This document shows positions 1 through 11,797 of a stretch of 64,000 bases of DNA, in pieces. The position numbers were made by a program, and so were the translations under genes. Numbering within the stretch: the stretch's first letter is position 1; each line of letters starts with the position of its first letter. The notes under the pieces are model-generated. The model was not told where the DNA came from and made no database searches. It was given only the letters and a program-made list of their open reading frames with translations. The stretch spans positions 11,257,081 to 11,321,080 of the forward strand of contig OY288262.1 in the NCBI GenBank assembly GCA_958450325.1. The letters run 5' to 3'. Source of the stretch: Agrostemma githago. Taxonomy: Eukaryota; Streptophyta; Magnoliopsida; Caryophyllales; Caryophyllaceae.

Positions 1-451
1 GGAGCTAGGTGGCGGTTTTTTTAGAGTGAAAGTCTAGAGAGAGAAAGTCCAACCTTTTGTATGTGAGAGGAAGGAAAGTATTTATACCTTCCTCCAAGAG
101 AGAGAAATGTGAAAGAGAGAGAGAAAGAGAGTGGGTGGACAGTGAAGCGACACGTGGATCCATTATGTCCACTCATTTCCCTTTACCTTATAAGGCAAAA
201 TGACGGAGGAGTCCCTGGTTTCCCCTGGCCCTGCCTGGGGGAAGAACACCCCGGGGACAGGGGGGCGGCTTGGTTGCCCTGCTTGGCAGATGGCATGGCC
301 TGCCGGATGGCAGGTGACTAGGGTTGCATGCTTGAGAGTTGCAGTGAACTCGCAGGATGGCCTGCAGGGCAGACCTCCTTTCGTTCTTGGGCTAGGCCAC
401 CCCGGGTGCCCATTTGAAGGGCGACCCGTGGTAGGCTACCGACCCTCATCA
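1..451 (-). repeat. 3' LTR of the Tat element, cut by the window edge
   Basis: This matches 36991-37442 nearly base for base and ends with the same ...CCCTCATCA. About 243 bases of the LTR lie outside the window. A minus-strand TATA box (TATAAATA, complement of 79-86) and a G-box CACGTG at 151-156 are visible. The right LTR has a C-to-T change in that G-box. The small ORFs across this stretch are LTR sequence, not genes. Confidence 0.85.
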
Positions 452-583
452 ATTGGCCCTCGCCGGCTGGGGGAAAGCAGGGCTTCCTCTCGGCAGGCGA
501 CATCTTGTTCTGGATGGTGGGAGGTTGACTTTTCCAGACTTCCATCGTTGCATTAAATGCTTCGCATGTTCCCCAGAGAGAAC
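452..583 (-). other. Internal 3'-terminal DNA of the Tat element
   Basis: Non-coding DNA next to the 3' LTR. It is interrupted after the target site AGAAC (579-583) and resumes at 20536. I do not see a convincing polypurine tract beside the LTR, a weak point in assigning 1-451 to this element. Confidence 0.5.
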
Positions 584-2459
584 TGTAACACCCCGTGCTT
601 TTGACCATTTTAGTTATTTATAATAACGATTAATATTAATAAATCGAGTCTTGACAAAATATTTTATATAGTAATATTCAATTCTTGTGTCTTTGGAACC
701 TTTCTATTTCACTTCATTGTTTGCAAAACTGAAATTTCTATCGTTATCGAAATTCTGTGCGATTTCGTAAAACGGTTCCTATTTTCTCATACGGACTCCG
801 ATTGAGGCGTTTCAAAAGACTAACTTTATTAATTTTCCAATATATACACAATAGTGATATTCAAAATTACAATTTATAAGTTCATCATAAAAATATTGTA
901 CTGGACAGCTCCTTTACTACGAAAATCATCACCCGACGAATCGTTTCTCGACATTCGATTTCCGTACTTCTTTCCTACCATGGTATGACCAAATAAACTC
1001 AAAAACATCACCCTAAGGCATGCCATACCGTCACTTTGAAGTCCAAGCCTCAAAATATGTTTTTTTAATCAAAAACACCAAATAGGGTATGTAGCTCTTA
1101 AAGTATGCTTAGCTACTTTTGGTAATTGTCAAGTTCTTGTCCACCCTTTGCTCCCCCATCTAATGCATGACTTGTGTGCTTATAACCAGCCATTTTCTCT
1201 TCATTTACTCATTCACTCACTCACTTAAACACTCCTTCAAAGATCCATCTAAAAACCAAAGAAAATCATACAAGTTCTTTTAAGTTCTAAGGTGTTTACT
1301 CCACCATATCTCAAGAACACATACTCTTTCTTTTCCTTACCTTATACTCTTTTTTTTTTAAGTCTTATTCCTATTATATTTACTAACTTACTTTGTTTGT
1401 GTGTCCTTCTAACTTATTCATGAAGGGGAGCAAGAGGAAGGGGGTTCGATCTTAGTATATTTGATTTCATAGTTGATCCGGAGAATTGCTAATAGGTAAC
1501 CTAGCTTTTCTTCGCCCTCAAATCTCGTAGTATAGTGTTTAGACTCTAACTAACATATAACATCATGTTTAGGACTAAATCATTAGATCACCAAGTTTAA
1601 AGTTAACTATTTGTTGATTTATCACTTAACAATACATGCTGTAAAATGGATTCTGTGATGTATGATGTATGTTCACGATTTTTCTGTGTAAAATATGTTT
1701 CGAATTAGCCTTATATTCCTTCATGAAAGTTGTAGATCTGAATGTCTAGAGTATGATAAAAATATGAAAAGTAAGTTTTTATGAAAATATATATTTAGTA
1801 ATGATTTATTTCATAAACTGGTACTGTATGATTTTATGTACTGTCTGAGAAAATGATATGTTTCGTGATGTTAAACGTTTCTTTTGGACATGAAAAAATT
1901 ATTTTATGTTTCTGATGATGCATAGGATGTGTATGTCAAATTTCATATAAATCCATCATATATATTTTCATTTATAAAATTTGTACTAAAATGAGTCAGA
2001 TCTGGAAAGAATATTTTATTTAAGAATATTTATAAAGTATTTTAATCTAAATTTATGGGTCTAAGTCATTTACAAATATAGGTATCCAAAATAAAATTTT
2101 GGTTCACTTTAATGACGTTTAAGTATTTTAAATGATTTAAAAGAAAGTATTGAAAACCGTACTCTTTTCGTTTTTAATTTGTTAAAAATAATAAACCTTA
2201 TTATTTTTGAAAAATGACTTTATATATGGAAACCTAACTTATAAAAGTATGTTGAGTATGAAAATCGAAACTTAAAAATAACATTTGAAAAATGACTCAT
2301 TTAGTATCCTTAATAATATTATCGATTTCGTTATTACTTAAAGTTACTTTTGCAAAACTCTATGTTTTGAGAAAAATGATATCAAATAAGGTTAAAAATG
2401 ATTTTTATAATTATTATTGATTTATTTGATGTTTAAAATATTTTACTAAGTATAAATAG
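584..2459. repeat. Left half of the long solo LTR
   Basis: AT-rich and non-coding. A possible TATA-like TTATAACC lies near 1181, followed by a CT/CA-rich leader-like stretch, as expected of a U3/R junction on the plus strand. It ends where the gag-only element and the LINE entered. Confidence 0.6.
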
Positions 2460-3083
2460 TGTAGACACCCACATTTTGACCGCCAGGTGTCTATAGTAGG
2501 TCCCGCCAAACACCCGATGATGATAGGACGCAAACGTGCTTTAATGGACTCGGATATGGGCTCGAAATCATGGAAATTTGGTTTAGGCTTATTAGGGAGT
2601 ACAAATCTCTCAAAACGGACCTCAAATCCAGGCCCAGTAGGTCGTTTCGAGTCAAATAAGACTAATTTGGGTCGATTCCGACACCAGGGGTAAAACCGTC
2701 TTTTAGCGACCGAGTCAAACCCAGTCAAAGATATTTTTTCCCGAGTCACTCGAGCTGGCCGTGACATTACACGTCCAGTTCGGACTCAAACACCGCAAAA
2801 ATCAGCCTCGAATAATATTAAACAAATCCGTTTAAGGATAGAATTCGATCTCAAGTAGGAATTCTATCCGGAAACCGAAACAGTTTACAACCCGAGCTCA
2901 GATACTCGGCCAAGACAGCCGAGATATCCCTGTTTCAGCCGAGTTGCTCGGCTTCTTCACCAAGAAACGAGAAGTTTATTCCCTTACGAACTCTCGTATT
3001 TCCTATCCAAACCGGTATTTCTTGCCACACAAGCAAGACTACCTCGACTCCTATAAATAGGACCTCATATTCAACACAGAAAC

Positions 3084-3176
3084 ACACATGAAACATCAAT
3101 AATTCCGACACATGAAACATCAATAATTCCGAGACATGAAACATCAATAATTCTGACACCTGAATCATCAATCAAT
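3084..3176 (+). repeat. 24-bp tandem repeat in the LTR leader
   Basis: Three full units and one partial unit (core ACATGAAACATCAATAATTC) begin about 25 bases downstream of the TATA box, so they fall near the start of the transcript. The same array is in the right LTR from 9997. Confidence 0.9.
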
Positions 3177-3968
3177 ACACCATAATTATTAGTCATACAT
3201 ACTCAATATATAGCAAAAAATAGTCTCGACACACGTCCGAAGGAATCCCGAAGTAGCTTCAAAAATCCGACAAAACCGACCCGTCCAAACCGGCCGAACC
3301 CGACGCTCCTCAAACACAAAAATCCGCACCACCTTGACTCATCCGCATCATCTCGACGCTCCCGTGCCTAAGCCACCGTCCGACGAGCCTTATACCGAGA
3401 AACTAAAGCATGTAGGTTGAGGGTGTAAATCAAACCCGATTCTTCTCCTTTCTCTCTCTCTCTCTCTCACGTCTTTCTCCTCTCTTTTCGTCCGTCCCTT
3501 TTTTTAATTTTATTTTACGGGTTATCGATCGTTTCGCATTATTAATATGGGTCGTTTGTCGCATCATATTTTTATTTATTTTCGATACTAAAAACTTTTT
3601 TTTTATAACGTTCTTAAAATACGATACCGATTCTCTAATCGAATATCGTATTTACAAGAACTAAATTAAATTAATTCTCGTTGATGCTAATAAAATCATT
3701 ACCTTTTTTGCAAAATTCGATGATTTTAAACGCGGAGAGAATTAACATCGTCTTCGTTCAAAAAATTCTTTTTTACTTTTTTTCGTTCAAAACAAGTTTT
3801 TTTTTCAAAACTTTTTATAAAATCATTCCGACTATTTGATATCGATTTCATAATCGAATATCGAATATGACGAATATCGAAAATATAAGTCGAGTATAAA
3901 TTAATCCATATTTGTACGCGATTTATAAAAATTAATGATTTTTCGAACAAAACAAAAAAACCCCGAAC

Positions 3969-4017
3969 AGGCTGTCACGCGAGTCGCGCGCCTGTCAGGC
4001 GACTCGCGCCACAGCCT
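3969..4017 (+). repeat. Strong inverted repeat in LTR A (R/U5)
   Basis: Two arms of about 20 bases, rich in CGCGAGTCGC/GCGACTCGCG, surround a loop of about 10 bases. An identical copy lies at 10884-10932 in the other LTR. It occupies the same relative position as the downstream palindrome cluster of the related LTRs at 23456 and 26989. Confidence 0.8.
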
Positions 4018-4843
4018 GCTCGGCCGAGTCCTTTTTTTTTTTCGTTTCTTCGCTGTTCTATTTTTAATTCTTTTCGAACCTTTACATTAAAATGCGACTT
4101 TCGCGACATATTTCGATAAAATACTTTTTTTAGGCCTCGGTCAACACGTGCTAATCCATCACGTGTCATTAAAACTTTTTCAAAATCATGCATATTATTT
4201 ATTTACATCTTTTTTCGATTTATACACTGTTACTAACTCGTTTTCTCGTGTTTGTAGCTTTTTATTTGTTTTTATCATTTTATTAGACTAAAACGACTTC
4301 ACATGCTAAAATAACTTTGACGTTATTAGTTTAATATGCATTAAACGACTTAGCAACCCACTTTATTTTTCTCATATGCTTAGGAAAAATAATGTTTGCA
4401 TATCATTCAACCGTCGAACTAACGCGTGTACATAAAAAACGAACGATATCTTAGTAAAGGCCGCTAAGTGCGGGCGGGGTTGGGTGTTCTTAGTGAACTT
4501 CCCAACACGTACCCTCACCCCTTACTCAGAACCGTGGTTTCCGGATGTCCGAAACCATTGGCAACGAGAGTCATTCAATATACGATTAACCGCTCCAGTC
4601 GACATTGGTATCGATATGCAAAGGGACGAGCCCAATAAACTCAGACATCGGAAATGGGCCGTATTTTGTATACGGCCCACTACGACATAGAGTGGGCTCG
4701 AACGGTTCCGAATAACCACAAAATTCGGTGGCGACTCCTACTTCGATTTAAATTTCAATTTGACCATCTCATATGGAGATTCATTCGCCTCCCCAAACCC
4801 GCGCGTAGCCGCGTCGGGGTGGACCTATGTCATGTCCACAATT

Positions 4844-4863
4844 TGGCGACTCCACTGGGGATC
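4844..4863 (+). other. Primer-binding site, tRNA-Arg(ACG)-type
   Basis: TGGCGACTCCACTGGGGATC begins 3 bases after the 5' LTR. From memory it is complementary to the 3' end of plant tRNA-Arg(ACG) with CCA, the primer type known for Ogre/Tat-like elements. Confidence 0.85.
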
Positions 4864-5911
4864 AACTGATGAGTCACTTACCATCGGCATCCCTAGGGTG
4901 AGACTCGAAAAGAAATCGTTCGAATAGTAATGTACAGGTTTTAGTTCAATGGTTCATGCATAACCCATTCTTTCCCGGGCCGGTTACTTGTGACCGACGT
5001 CCCACTATACCACGGTGCATTCCTACTTGGACCCACTAAAGACTTCGATGGCGGAACTCGCATGGGTTTTACGGCAGGTTCTAAGACCAACTCGGCTTAG
5101 GAAGACCGTCCTGATTTGCGAGAAAGCTATCGTCGTTGGTATAGACCCTATTAGACCGACCGAGACTTAGACTAAGAGGATACATGGTGTCGTTATACTG
5201 TCTCCGTGACTACATGCTACTTGGTCCGTGTCTCATCCTTCTTTTCAAAAACCATCGTTTTCAAAAAACTTGCATCTCTTCAAAACTATCCATTTTTCAA
5301 AACCCGGAAAGCTACCGAATTTAGGACTTATGATTTTGACTCAAAATAGCCTATTTTTAGCCGGTATGCTGTCCAAACCTTTTCAAAAATTCAAAATCTC
5401 AGCCCAATAAACCTTTTTTCCGATTTTCAAAAAAGATCGGGCCGTCCAACCCGACTTTGCTCGGTTTTCAAAATTCAAATCCTCTTTTCAAACCCTCTTC
5501 TTCTTAGGACTTCCCGTATTTAGCAGTGTCGGGTCTTGTCATAAGTAGCAAGAGTCTATAGCGTCGAAACTCCGTCGATCTTACATCACGGGTTTCCACC
5601 CCATCCCAAGTGCGCCTTATTAGTCAAGGCACGACCCACCTACGTAGGACAAACTCCTACAAAGGGAAGCCCACTTACACAATCGAGTCCAAAGTCTGGG
5701 GACTAGCTCACACGTAGGTCTTTCTTCACACGGGACTAGGCCCACTCTGCCAAAATCCTAAAGAAAGCCCACCGTCCATGAGTCACCCGTCTAGGAGTCG
5801 GTTTTTTAGTCCGTTTCCGAGTCTAGTCGTTTTCTCGGGATGCACCTTTCGATCTGGGTCCGATTCTGATTACACGGTGTTCTTACAGACAGACCACCTC
5901 ACACCCGAACC
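4864..5911 (+). other. Untranslated leader of element A
   Basis: Non-coding DNA between primer site and gag. I see no domain or clear repeat in it. It may include the packaging signal, as in other LTR elements. Confidence 0.6.
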
Positions 5912-6748
5912 ATGACTAAGGACGCTATTGATCAACTGAGCACCTCGTTGGCCAAGATCCAAGAGCAACTTGACCGAATTAGGGGTGATCAGATCGCCAT
6001 TGTTACCCGGGTTAGCGCCATCGAATAGGACAAGCCCAAGGACGGAGATGAAGCTCATGGGCCATTAGCCGAATTGACTAGCGCAGTCCTCAAACTGCAA
6101 GAGCAGGTCCATTTGTCAACCCAAAACTCGATCCATACGGAAAATGCTCGTTCCTATTCACCTTTGACCAACGAGCTGCCCGCTAACCTCAACCTGACGG
6201 GCCTACCAATGTTCAACGGGACTGAAGACCCGGTATTACATATCCGGGATTTCAAAGAATTCATGGCCATCAAAGGAGTGAAATCAACCATGTTCAAGCA
6301 CCTGTTTGCTTCCTCCCTCGAGAAGCACCCGAAAGCCTGGTACTACGGGCTTGACTCCAAGAAGTACAAGACTTGGGATGACGTGGCGACGGAATTCGCT
6401 CGGAATTATGCCGATAGTACCGAGATCCAGACCACGATGCGTACTTTAGAAGTCATGGCCCAAGAGCCCAAGGAAGGTTTCACTAAGTACCTTCAAAGGT
6501 GGAGGGCCGAGAGTGTGAAGTTGGTAGACAAGCCCAATGAGAAGACACTAGTGGAGGCGTTCATCAACAACCTCCTACCTTCCTACCGCATCCATCTTAG
6601 GTATGCCGGCATTTCTAACTTTGCAGTGCTTACCGAAATGGGCACTAGGATTGAAGATGATCTTCGACACAATGAAGATCCGGGTGAAGCTTCCGTTGAA
6701 GGCTATATTGGACATCAACTCGAGTCCTCAGAAGCCGACGACAAATGA
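5912..6748 (+). pseudogene. Gag of element A (one internal stop)
   Basis: Encodes the capsid-like Gag polyprotein that would assemble virus-like particles in the cytoplasm. The likely start is the ATG at 5912 (MTKDAIDQL...). An in-frame TAG at 6026-6028 interrupts it at codon 39, and the frame stays open to 6748. The first 80 residues look coiled-coil (LAKIQEQLDRI, LKLQEQV). The centre matches the Retrotrans_gag pattern: FNGTEDP near the start, W-DD--TEFARNY, and YLQRWRAESV further on. No zinc knuckle follows and nothing downstream encodes an enzyme, so the element depends on a partner. Normal spacing from the primer site supports the start choice. Confidence 0.85.
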
Positions 6749-7204
6749 CAACATTATCCGAGAGTCTAGATTTGGTTTAAGCCGGAGTCTGAGTCCGAGT
6801 CTAGGATGTTCTATTTCCTTCACTTTCCATTTCCAAATCAGAGTCAAAGTCTTTTGCATTCTGTCCTCTTTTTCACATTTCAATAAAATCAGTTTTTCTA
6901 TTTCACATATATACTTTCCCTATGTGTTTCCGAGAACATGATGAACACCATCATACACTGTGAGCACATGCACGTGACTATTGTGGGCACATCTATAATG
7001 ACTGCAGGAAACCGAGCCCGTGTTTTCCTTTTACCTGTTCCATGTCTGACATAGAAAGCCACATAACCACCCTTAGTAGGAGCGGTATCGAATCCTATGA
7101 CGAATCTAGGTAGTCTCCTAGTTTGGGTCCAAGACGGGAGGCAAGCCCATTTCCCACAATAAACACCAATCCGATAAGATCAACCGATCCCTACCTTTGG
7201 TATT
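6749..7204 (+). other. Non-coding interior of element A
   Basis: Short broken frames follow the gag stop, none with a recognisable domain. Confidence 0.55.
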
Positions 7205-7575
7205 AGTCCAACCAAAATGCAAAAAACCCATGACCGGGGCTGAGAGGTCAACCAAAATTCAAAAAACCCATGATCGGGGCTGAGAGGTCAACCAACATTC
7301 AGAAAACCCATGACCAGGGCTGAGAGGTCAACCAGAATTCAAGAAACCCATGACCGGGGCTGAGAGGTCAACCAAAATTCAAGAAACCCATGACCGAGGC
7401 TGAGAGGTCAACCAACATTCAAAAAAAAAAACCCATGACCGGGGCTAAGAGGTCAACCAGCAAAAATTAAAAAAAAACCCATGACCGAGGCTAAGAGGTC
7501 AATAAAAAAAAAATCAAATACCCATGACCGTGGTCAACGGTCAACTCAAGTGAAAATCCTTTGACCGGGGTACGG
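7205..7575 (+). repeat. Tandem array of about 40-bp units in element A
   Basis: About eight increasingly diverged copies of a unit containing ACCCATGACCGGGGCTGAGA and GGTCAACCA. The last copies decay into A-rich spacers. It lies in the 3' untranslated interior, a region known in Tat/Ogre elements to generate tandem repeats. Confidence 0.9.
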
Positions 7576-9372
7576 TCAAATTCAAAATTATCAATACCAT
7601 CCAATAGGGGAGTGACAGTCAAGCTGGTCAGCTAGCACCACATCTAGCCTTCCCACATTATAACCCTCAAGACCTTCCAAGACCTAGGCTAGAGACAGCC
7701 CGGAATTTTGAGGATTCAAGCTCCATAGGATATCTCTAACCATTAAGGCCAGACATGGAAATCAGATCCCGCATTATCAAACCTTCCCCGATCGAAGTTC
7801 GAGTCATTATTACTCGACTTCCCCCTTTTCTACCACATTACAATACCTTACCCTCGAAGCCTTAGCTCCACAAAATCGAGCTCCAGATTTCGAATCATCA
7901 AAGCCACTTACTTCCTAGCACCACATTTCCAAAAAACATCTAAACCAGTTACCAGCCCCAAAACACGGGAATTCAACTTGCAGTCGGCATAAAACATGCC
8001 CAAATAGTTCACACCACCCCTGGGGGCTACCCCGGAAAATGCTCACAGTCACAGGATCAACATCCTAACTATTCTAGCCCTTTGGTCAGGACATCATTGG
8101 GAATGCACCTAGCCTACACCATTGCTATGGCTAGTTACACACAAAGCCCTAATAAACTAGGCACCATAATACATCTTTCAACACTGAACTACGGCTTGGT
8201 TTGATTTCACTACACGTGAATATGTAGGCAGCCTTTCAACAAAGGCACAACCACCCACATTGACACAAATTCAAAAAGCATCATCATTCCGGTCACGACA
8301 CTGTCATGTTCTCAATAGCTAGCTTTGTTGTCCCGGGGGCTTCTCTTAGGCAGAAGTTCTCCATCCATTCACATAATCCAATATACCTTTAAAATCTAGC
8401 CTCCTTTCTTTAGTGAGTCCTAGTACTCGGCCCAGTCAAAGGTAAGAATCTGTCAGAGGCTCGAAGCAACACCCACTTTGGGAATGTGCCCTAAAAACGT
8501 TGCTACCACAAAGCCCTGTCGTACGGAAACAGTCTCATCTTTCCCGTTCCGAGGATTCGACCATGTTACCACTCGCCTAGGCTACGGAATAGCGCAATTT
8601 AAGAGTCTTCTCATCTTAGGTGGCCCATCCCCTACCGAGTCACGGTCCAACCCTTAGAGAGTCCAGTCGGGTCTGTCAACTCGTCCGGTCACGTCCAGAG
8701 TCGAGTCTGTCGGTATATCTCCCTCTTCACCTAGGTATACAGGCCTAACCAGAGGATTTTAGGAATCCATGTCAGAATCTGATCAGGAATCAAGTCATCC
8801 CAAACATTCCTTTTCTTCCAAATTTTTCAAAATTTCCGCCATTTTCAAAAAAAAATTCGGTTTTTTCCAAAAAAATTCAACCAAAAATCATTTTCTTCCC
8901 CAACACGAGTCGATGTTTTATCTGTATGTTGCATGCAAAACAGACAGGTATCCCAAGACTCCCGGAGAATTCTCAAAGTTCTCAGTGAAAATTCAAGCAA
9001 CATTTTCGCCGAGGAATCGGATGTATCAGTAAGCGTTACATCCGCAGCTTCTAATAGAGGCTCCCGCGCAATTCAAAGATGGGACGTATCAGTAAGCGGT
9101 ACACCCATAGCCTCCAAGGCAAACTCCCACGCAATTTCAAGATGGAGATTGTCTGCAAACAGACAAACCCAAGACTTTTTTAGTAGAAAGTCCCCGCGCC
9201 GTTATTGACATCTATCCAGGTATGATTTCTATCTTATGGCTGGCGAGCCCTTCAAGCAAGTCTAATGGACTCTAAACGACCCGATCGGAAGTCTGCCAGG
9301 TCTTAATCCTCGATTGGCCTGGTAGCTACTCTGACTTTCGCCTTGTCCAAGCCTCAGTCAGAGTGGGGGCTC
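7576..9372 (+). other. Non-coding 3' interior of element A, with a two-unit repeat and polypurine tract
   Basis: No protein domain is visible. A 63-bp unit occurs twice (about 9019-9081 and 9082-9147). The purine-rich GAGTGGGGGC at 9361-9370 directly before the right LTR is the polypurine tract for plus-strand priming. Confidence 0.7.
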
Positions 9373-11753
9373 TGTAGACACCCATATTTTGACCGCCAGG
9401 TGTCTATAGTAGGTCCCGCCAAACACCCGATGATGATAGGACGCAAACGTGCTTTAATGGACTCGGATATGGGCTCGAAATCATGGACATTTGGTTTAGG
9501 CTTATTAGGGAGTACAAATATCTCAAAACGGACCTCAAATCCAGGCCCAGTAGGTCGTTTCGAGTCAAATAAGACTAATTTGGGTCGATTCCGACACCAG
9601 GGGTAAAATCGTCTTTTAGCGACCGAGTCAAACCCGGTCAAAGATATTTTTTCCCGAGTCACTCGAGCTGGCCGTGACATTACACTTCCAGTTCGGACTC
9701 AAACACCGCAAAAATCAGCCTCGAATAATATTAAACAAATCCGTTTAAGGATAGAATTCGATCTCAAGTAGGAATTCTATCCGGAAACCGAAACAGTTTA
9801 CAACCCGAGCTCAGATACTCGGCCAAGACAGCCGAGATATCCCTGTTTCAGCCGAGTTGCTCGGCTTCTTCATCAAGAAACAAGAAGTTTATTCCCTTAC
9901 GAACTCTCGTGTTTCCTATCCAAACCGGTATTTCTTGCCACACAAGCAAGACTACCTCGACTCCTATAAATAGGACCTCATATTCAACACAAAAACACAC
10001 ATGAAACATCAATAATTCCGACACATGAAACATCAATAATTCCGAGACATGAAACATCAATAATTCCGACACCTGAATCATCAATCAATACACCATAATT
10101 ATTAGTCATACATACTCAATATATAGCAAAAAATAGTCTCGACACACGTCCGAAGGAATCCCGAAGTAGCTTCAAAAATCCGACAAAACCGACCCGTCCA
10201 AACCGGCCGAACCCGACGCTCCTCACACACAAAAATCCGCACCACCTTGACTAATCCGCATCATCTCGACGCTCCCGTGCCTAAGCCACCGTCCGACGAG
10301 CCTTATACCGAGAAACTAAAGCATGTAGGTTGAGGGTGTAAATCAAACCCGATTCTTCTCCTTTCTCTCTCTCTCTCTCTCTCACGTCTTTCTCCTCTCT
10401 TTTCGTCCGTCCCTTTTTTTAATTTTATTTTACGGGTTATCGATCGTTTCGCATTATTAATATGGGTCGTTTGTCGCATCATATTTTTATTTATTTTCGA
10501 TACTAAAAACTTTTTTTTTATAACGTTCTTAAAATACGATACCGATTCTCTAATCGAATATCGTATTTACAAGAACTAAATTAAATTAATTCTCGTTGAT
10601 GCTAATAAAATCATTACCTTTTTTGCAAAATTCGATGATTTTAAACGCGGAGAGAATTAACATCGTCTTCGTTCAAAAAATTCTTTTTTACTTTTTTTCG
10701 TTCAAAACAAGTTTTTTTTTCAAAACTTTTTATAAAATCATTCCGACTATTTGATATCGATTTCATAATCGAATATCGAATATGACGAATATCGAAAATA
10801 TAAGTCGAGTATAAATTAATCCATATTTGTACGCGATTTATAAAAATTAATGATTTTTCGAACAAAACAAAAAAACCCCGAACAGGCTGTCACGCGAGTC
10901 GCGCGCCTGTCAGGCGACTCGCGCCACAGCCTGCTCGGCCGAGTCCTTTTTTTTTCGTTTCTTCGCTTTTCTATTTTTAATTCTTTTCGAACCTTTACAT
11001 TAAAATGCGACTTTCACGACATATTTCGATAAAATACTTTTTTTAGGCCTCGGTCAACACGTGCTAATCCATCACGTGTCATTAAAACTTTTTCAAAATC
11101 ATGCATATTATTTATTTACATCTTTTTTCGATTTATACACTGTTACTAACTCGTTTTCTCGTGTTTGTAGCTTTTTATTTGTTTTTATCATTTTATTAGA
11201 CTAAAACGACTTCACATGCTAAAATAACTTTGACGTTATTAGTTTAATATGCATTAAACGACTTAGCAACCCACTTTATTTTTCTCATATGCTTAGGAAA
11301 AATAATGTTTGCATATCATTCAACCGTCGAACTAACGCGTGTACATAAAAAACGAACGATATCTTAGTAAAGGCCGCTAAGTGCGGGCGGGGTTGGGTGT
11401 TCTTAGTGAACTTCCCAACACGTACCCTAACCCCTTACTCAGAACCGTGGTTTCCGGATGTCCGAAACCATTGGCAACGAGAGTCATTCAATATACGATT
11501 AACCGCTCCAGTCGACATTGGTATCGATATGCAAAGGGACGAGCCCAATAAACTCTGACATCGGAAATGGGCCGTATTTTGTATACGGCCCACTACGACA
11601 TAGAGTGGGCTCGAACGGTTCCGAATAACCACAAAATTCGGTGGCGACTCCTACTTCGATTTAAATTTCAATTTGACCATCTCATATGGAGATTCATTCG
11701 CCTCCCCAAACCCGCGCGTGGCTGCGTCGGGGTGGACCTACGTCATGTCCACA
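9373..11753 (+). repeat. 3' LTR of element A
   Basis: Same length as the left LTR (2381 bp) and about 99% identical by eye, with TATA at 9964-9971. It is followed by the AATAG target copy (11754-11758). Confidence 0.92.
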
Positions 11754-11797
11754 AATAGGCTTTTTTTTTTTGAGGAAAACCCACGACGGGTAATTAA

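Larger units (their letters stand above)
2460..4840 (+). repeat. 5' LTR of element A
   Basis: Contains a TATA box (TATAAATA, 3052-3059), then a 24-bp tandem repeat (3084-3176), a CT microsatellite near 3454-3470 and a strong inverted repeat at 3969-4017. Inverted CTCGGC/GCCGAG half-sites cluster at 2895-2955, just upstream of the TATA box. ORFs in this stretch, including one with a repeated SELLMFHV peptide, are LTR artefacts. Confidence 0.92.
2460..11753 (+). mobile_element. Non-autonomous gag-only LTR retrotransposon (element A)
   Basis: Two 2381-bp LTRs (2460-4840 and 9373-11753) start TGTAGACACCC, end GTCCACA, and are flanked by AATAG at 2455-2459 and 11754-11758. A tRNA-Arg(ACG)-type primer site follows the left LTR, and a purine tract (9361-9370) precedes the right LTR. 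The 4.5 kb interior holds only a decayed gag. Protease, reverse transcriptase, RNase H and integrase are absent, so it is a TR-GAG-like element mobilised in trans. I noticed roughly two dozen differences between the LTRs (about 1%), so it is fairly young. Confidence 0.92.

Noticed and set aside
2935..3171. ORF with a repeated SELLMFHV peptide (also at 9848-10084)
   Set aside because: The repeat peptide comes from the 24-bp tandem DNA repeat in LTR A, not from a protein family.
7205..7575. Regular repeats with spacers, CRISPR-like at first sight
   Set aside because: Units are contiguous and decay gradually, with no unique spacers; this is plant retrotransposon DNA.
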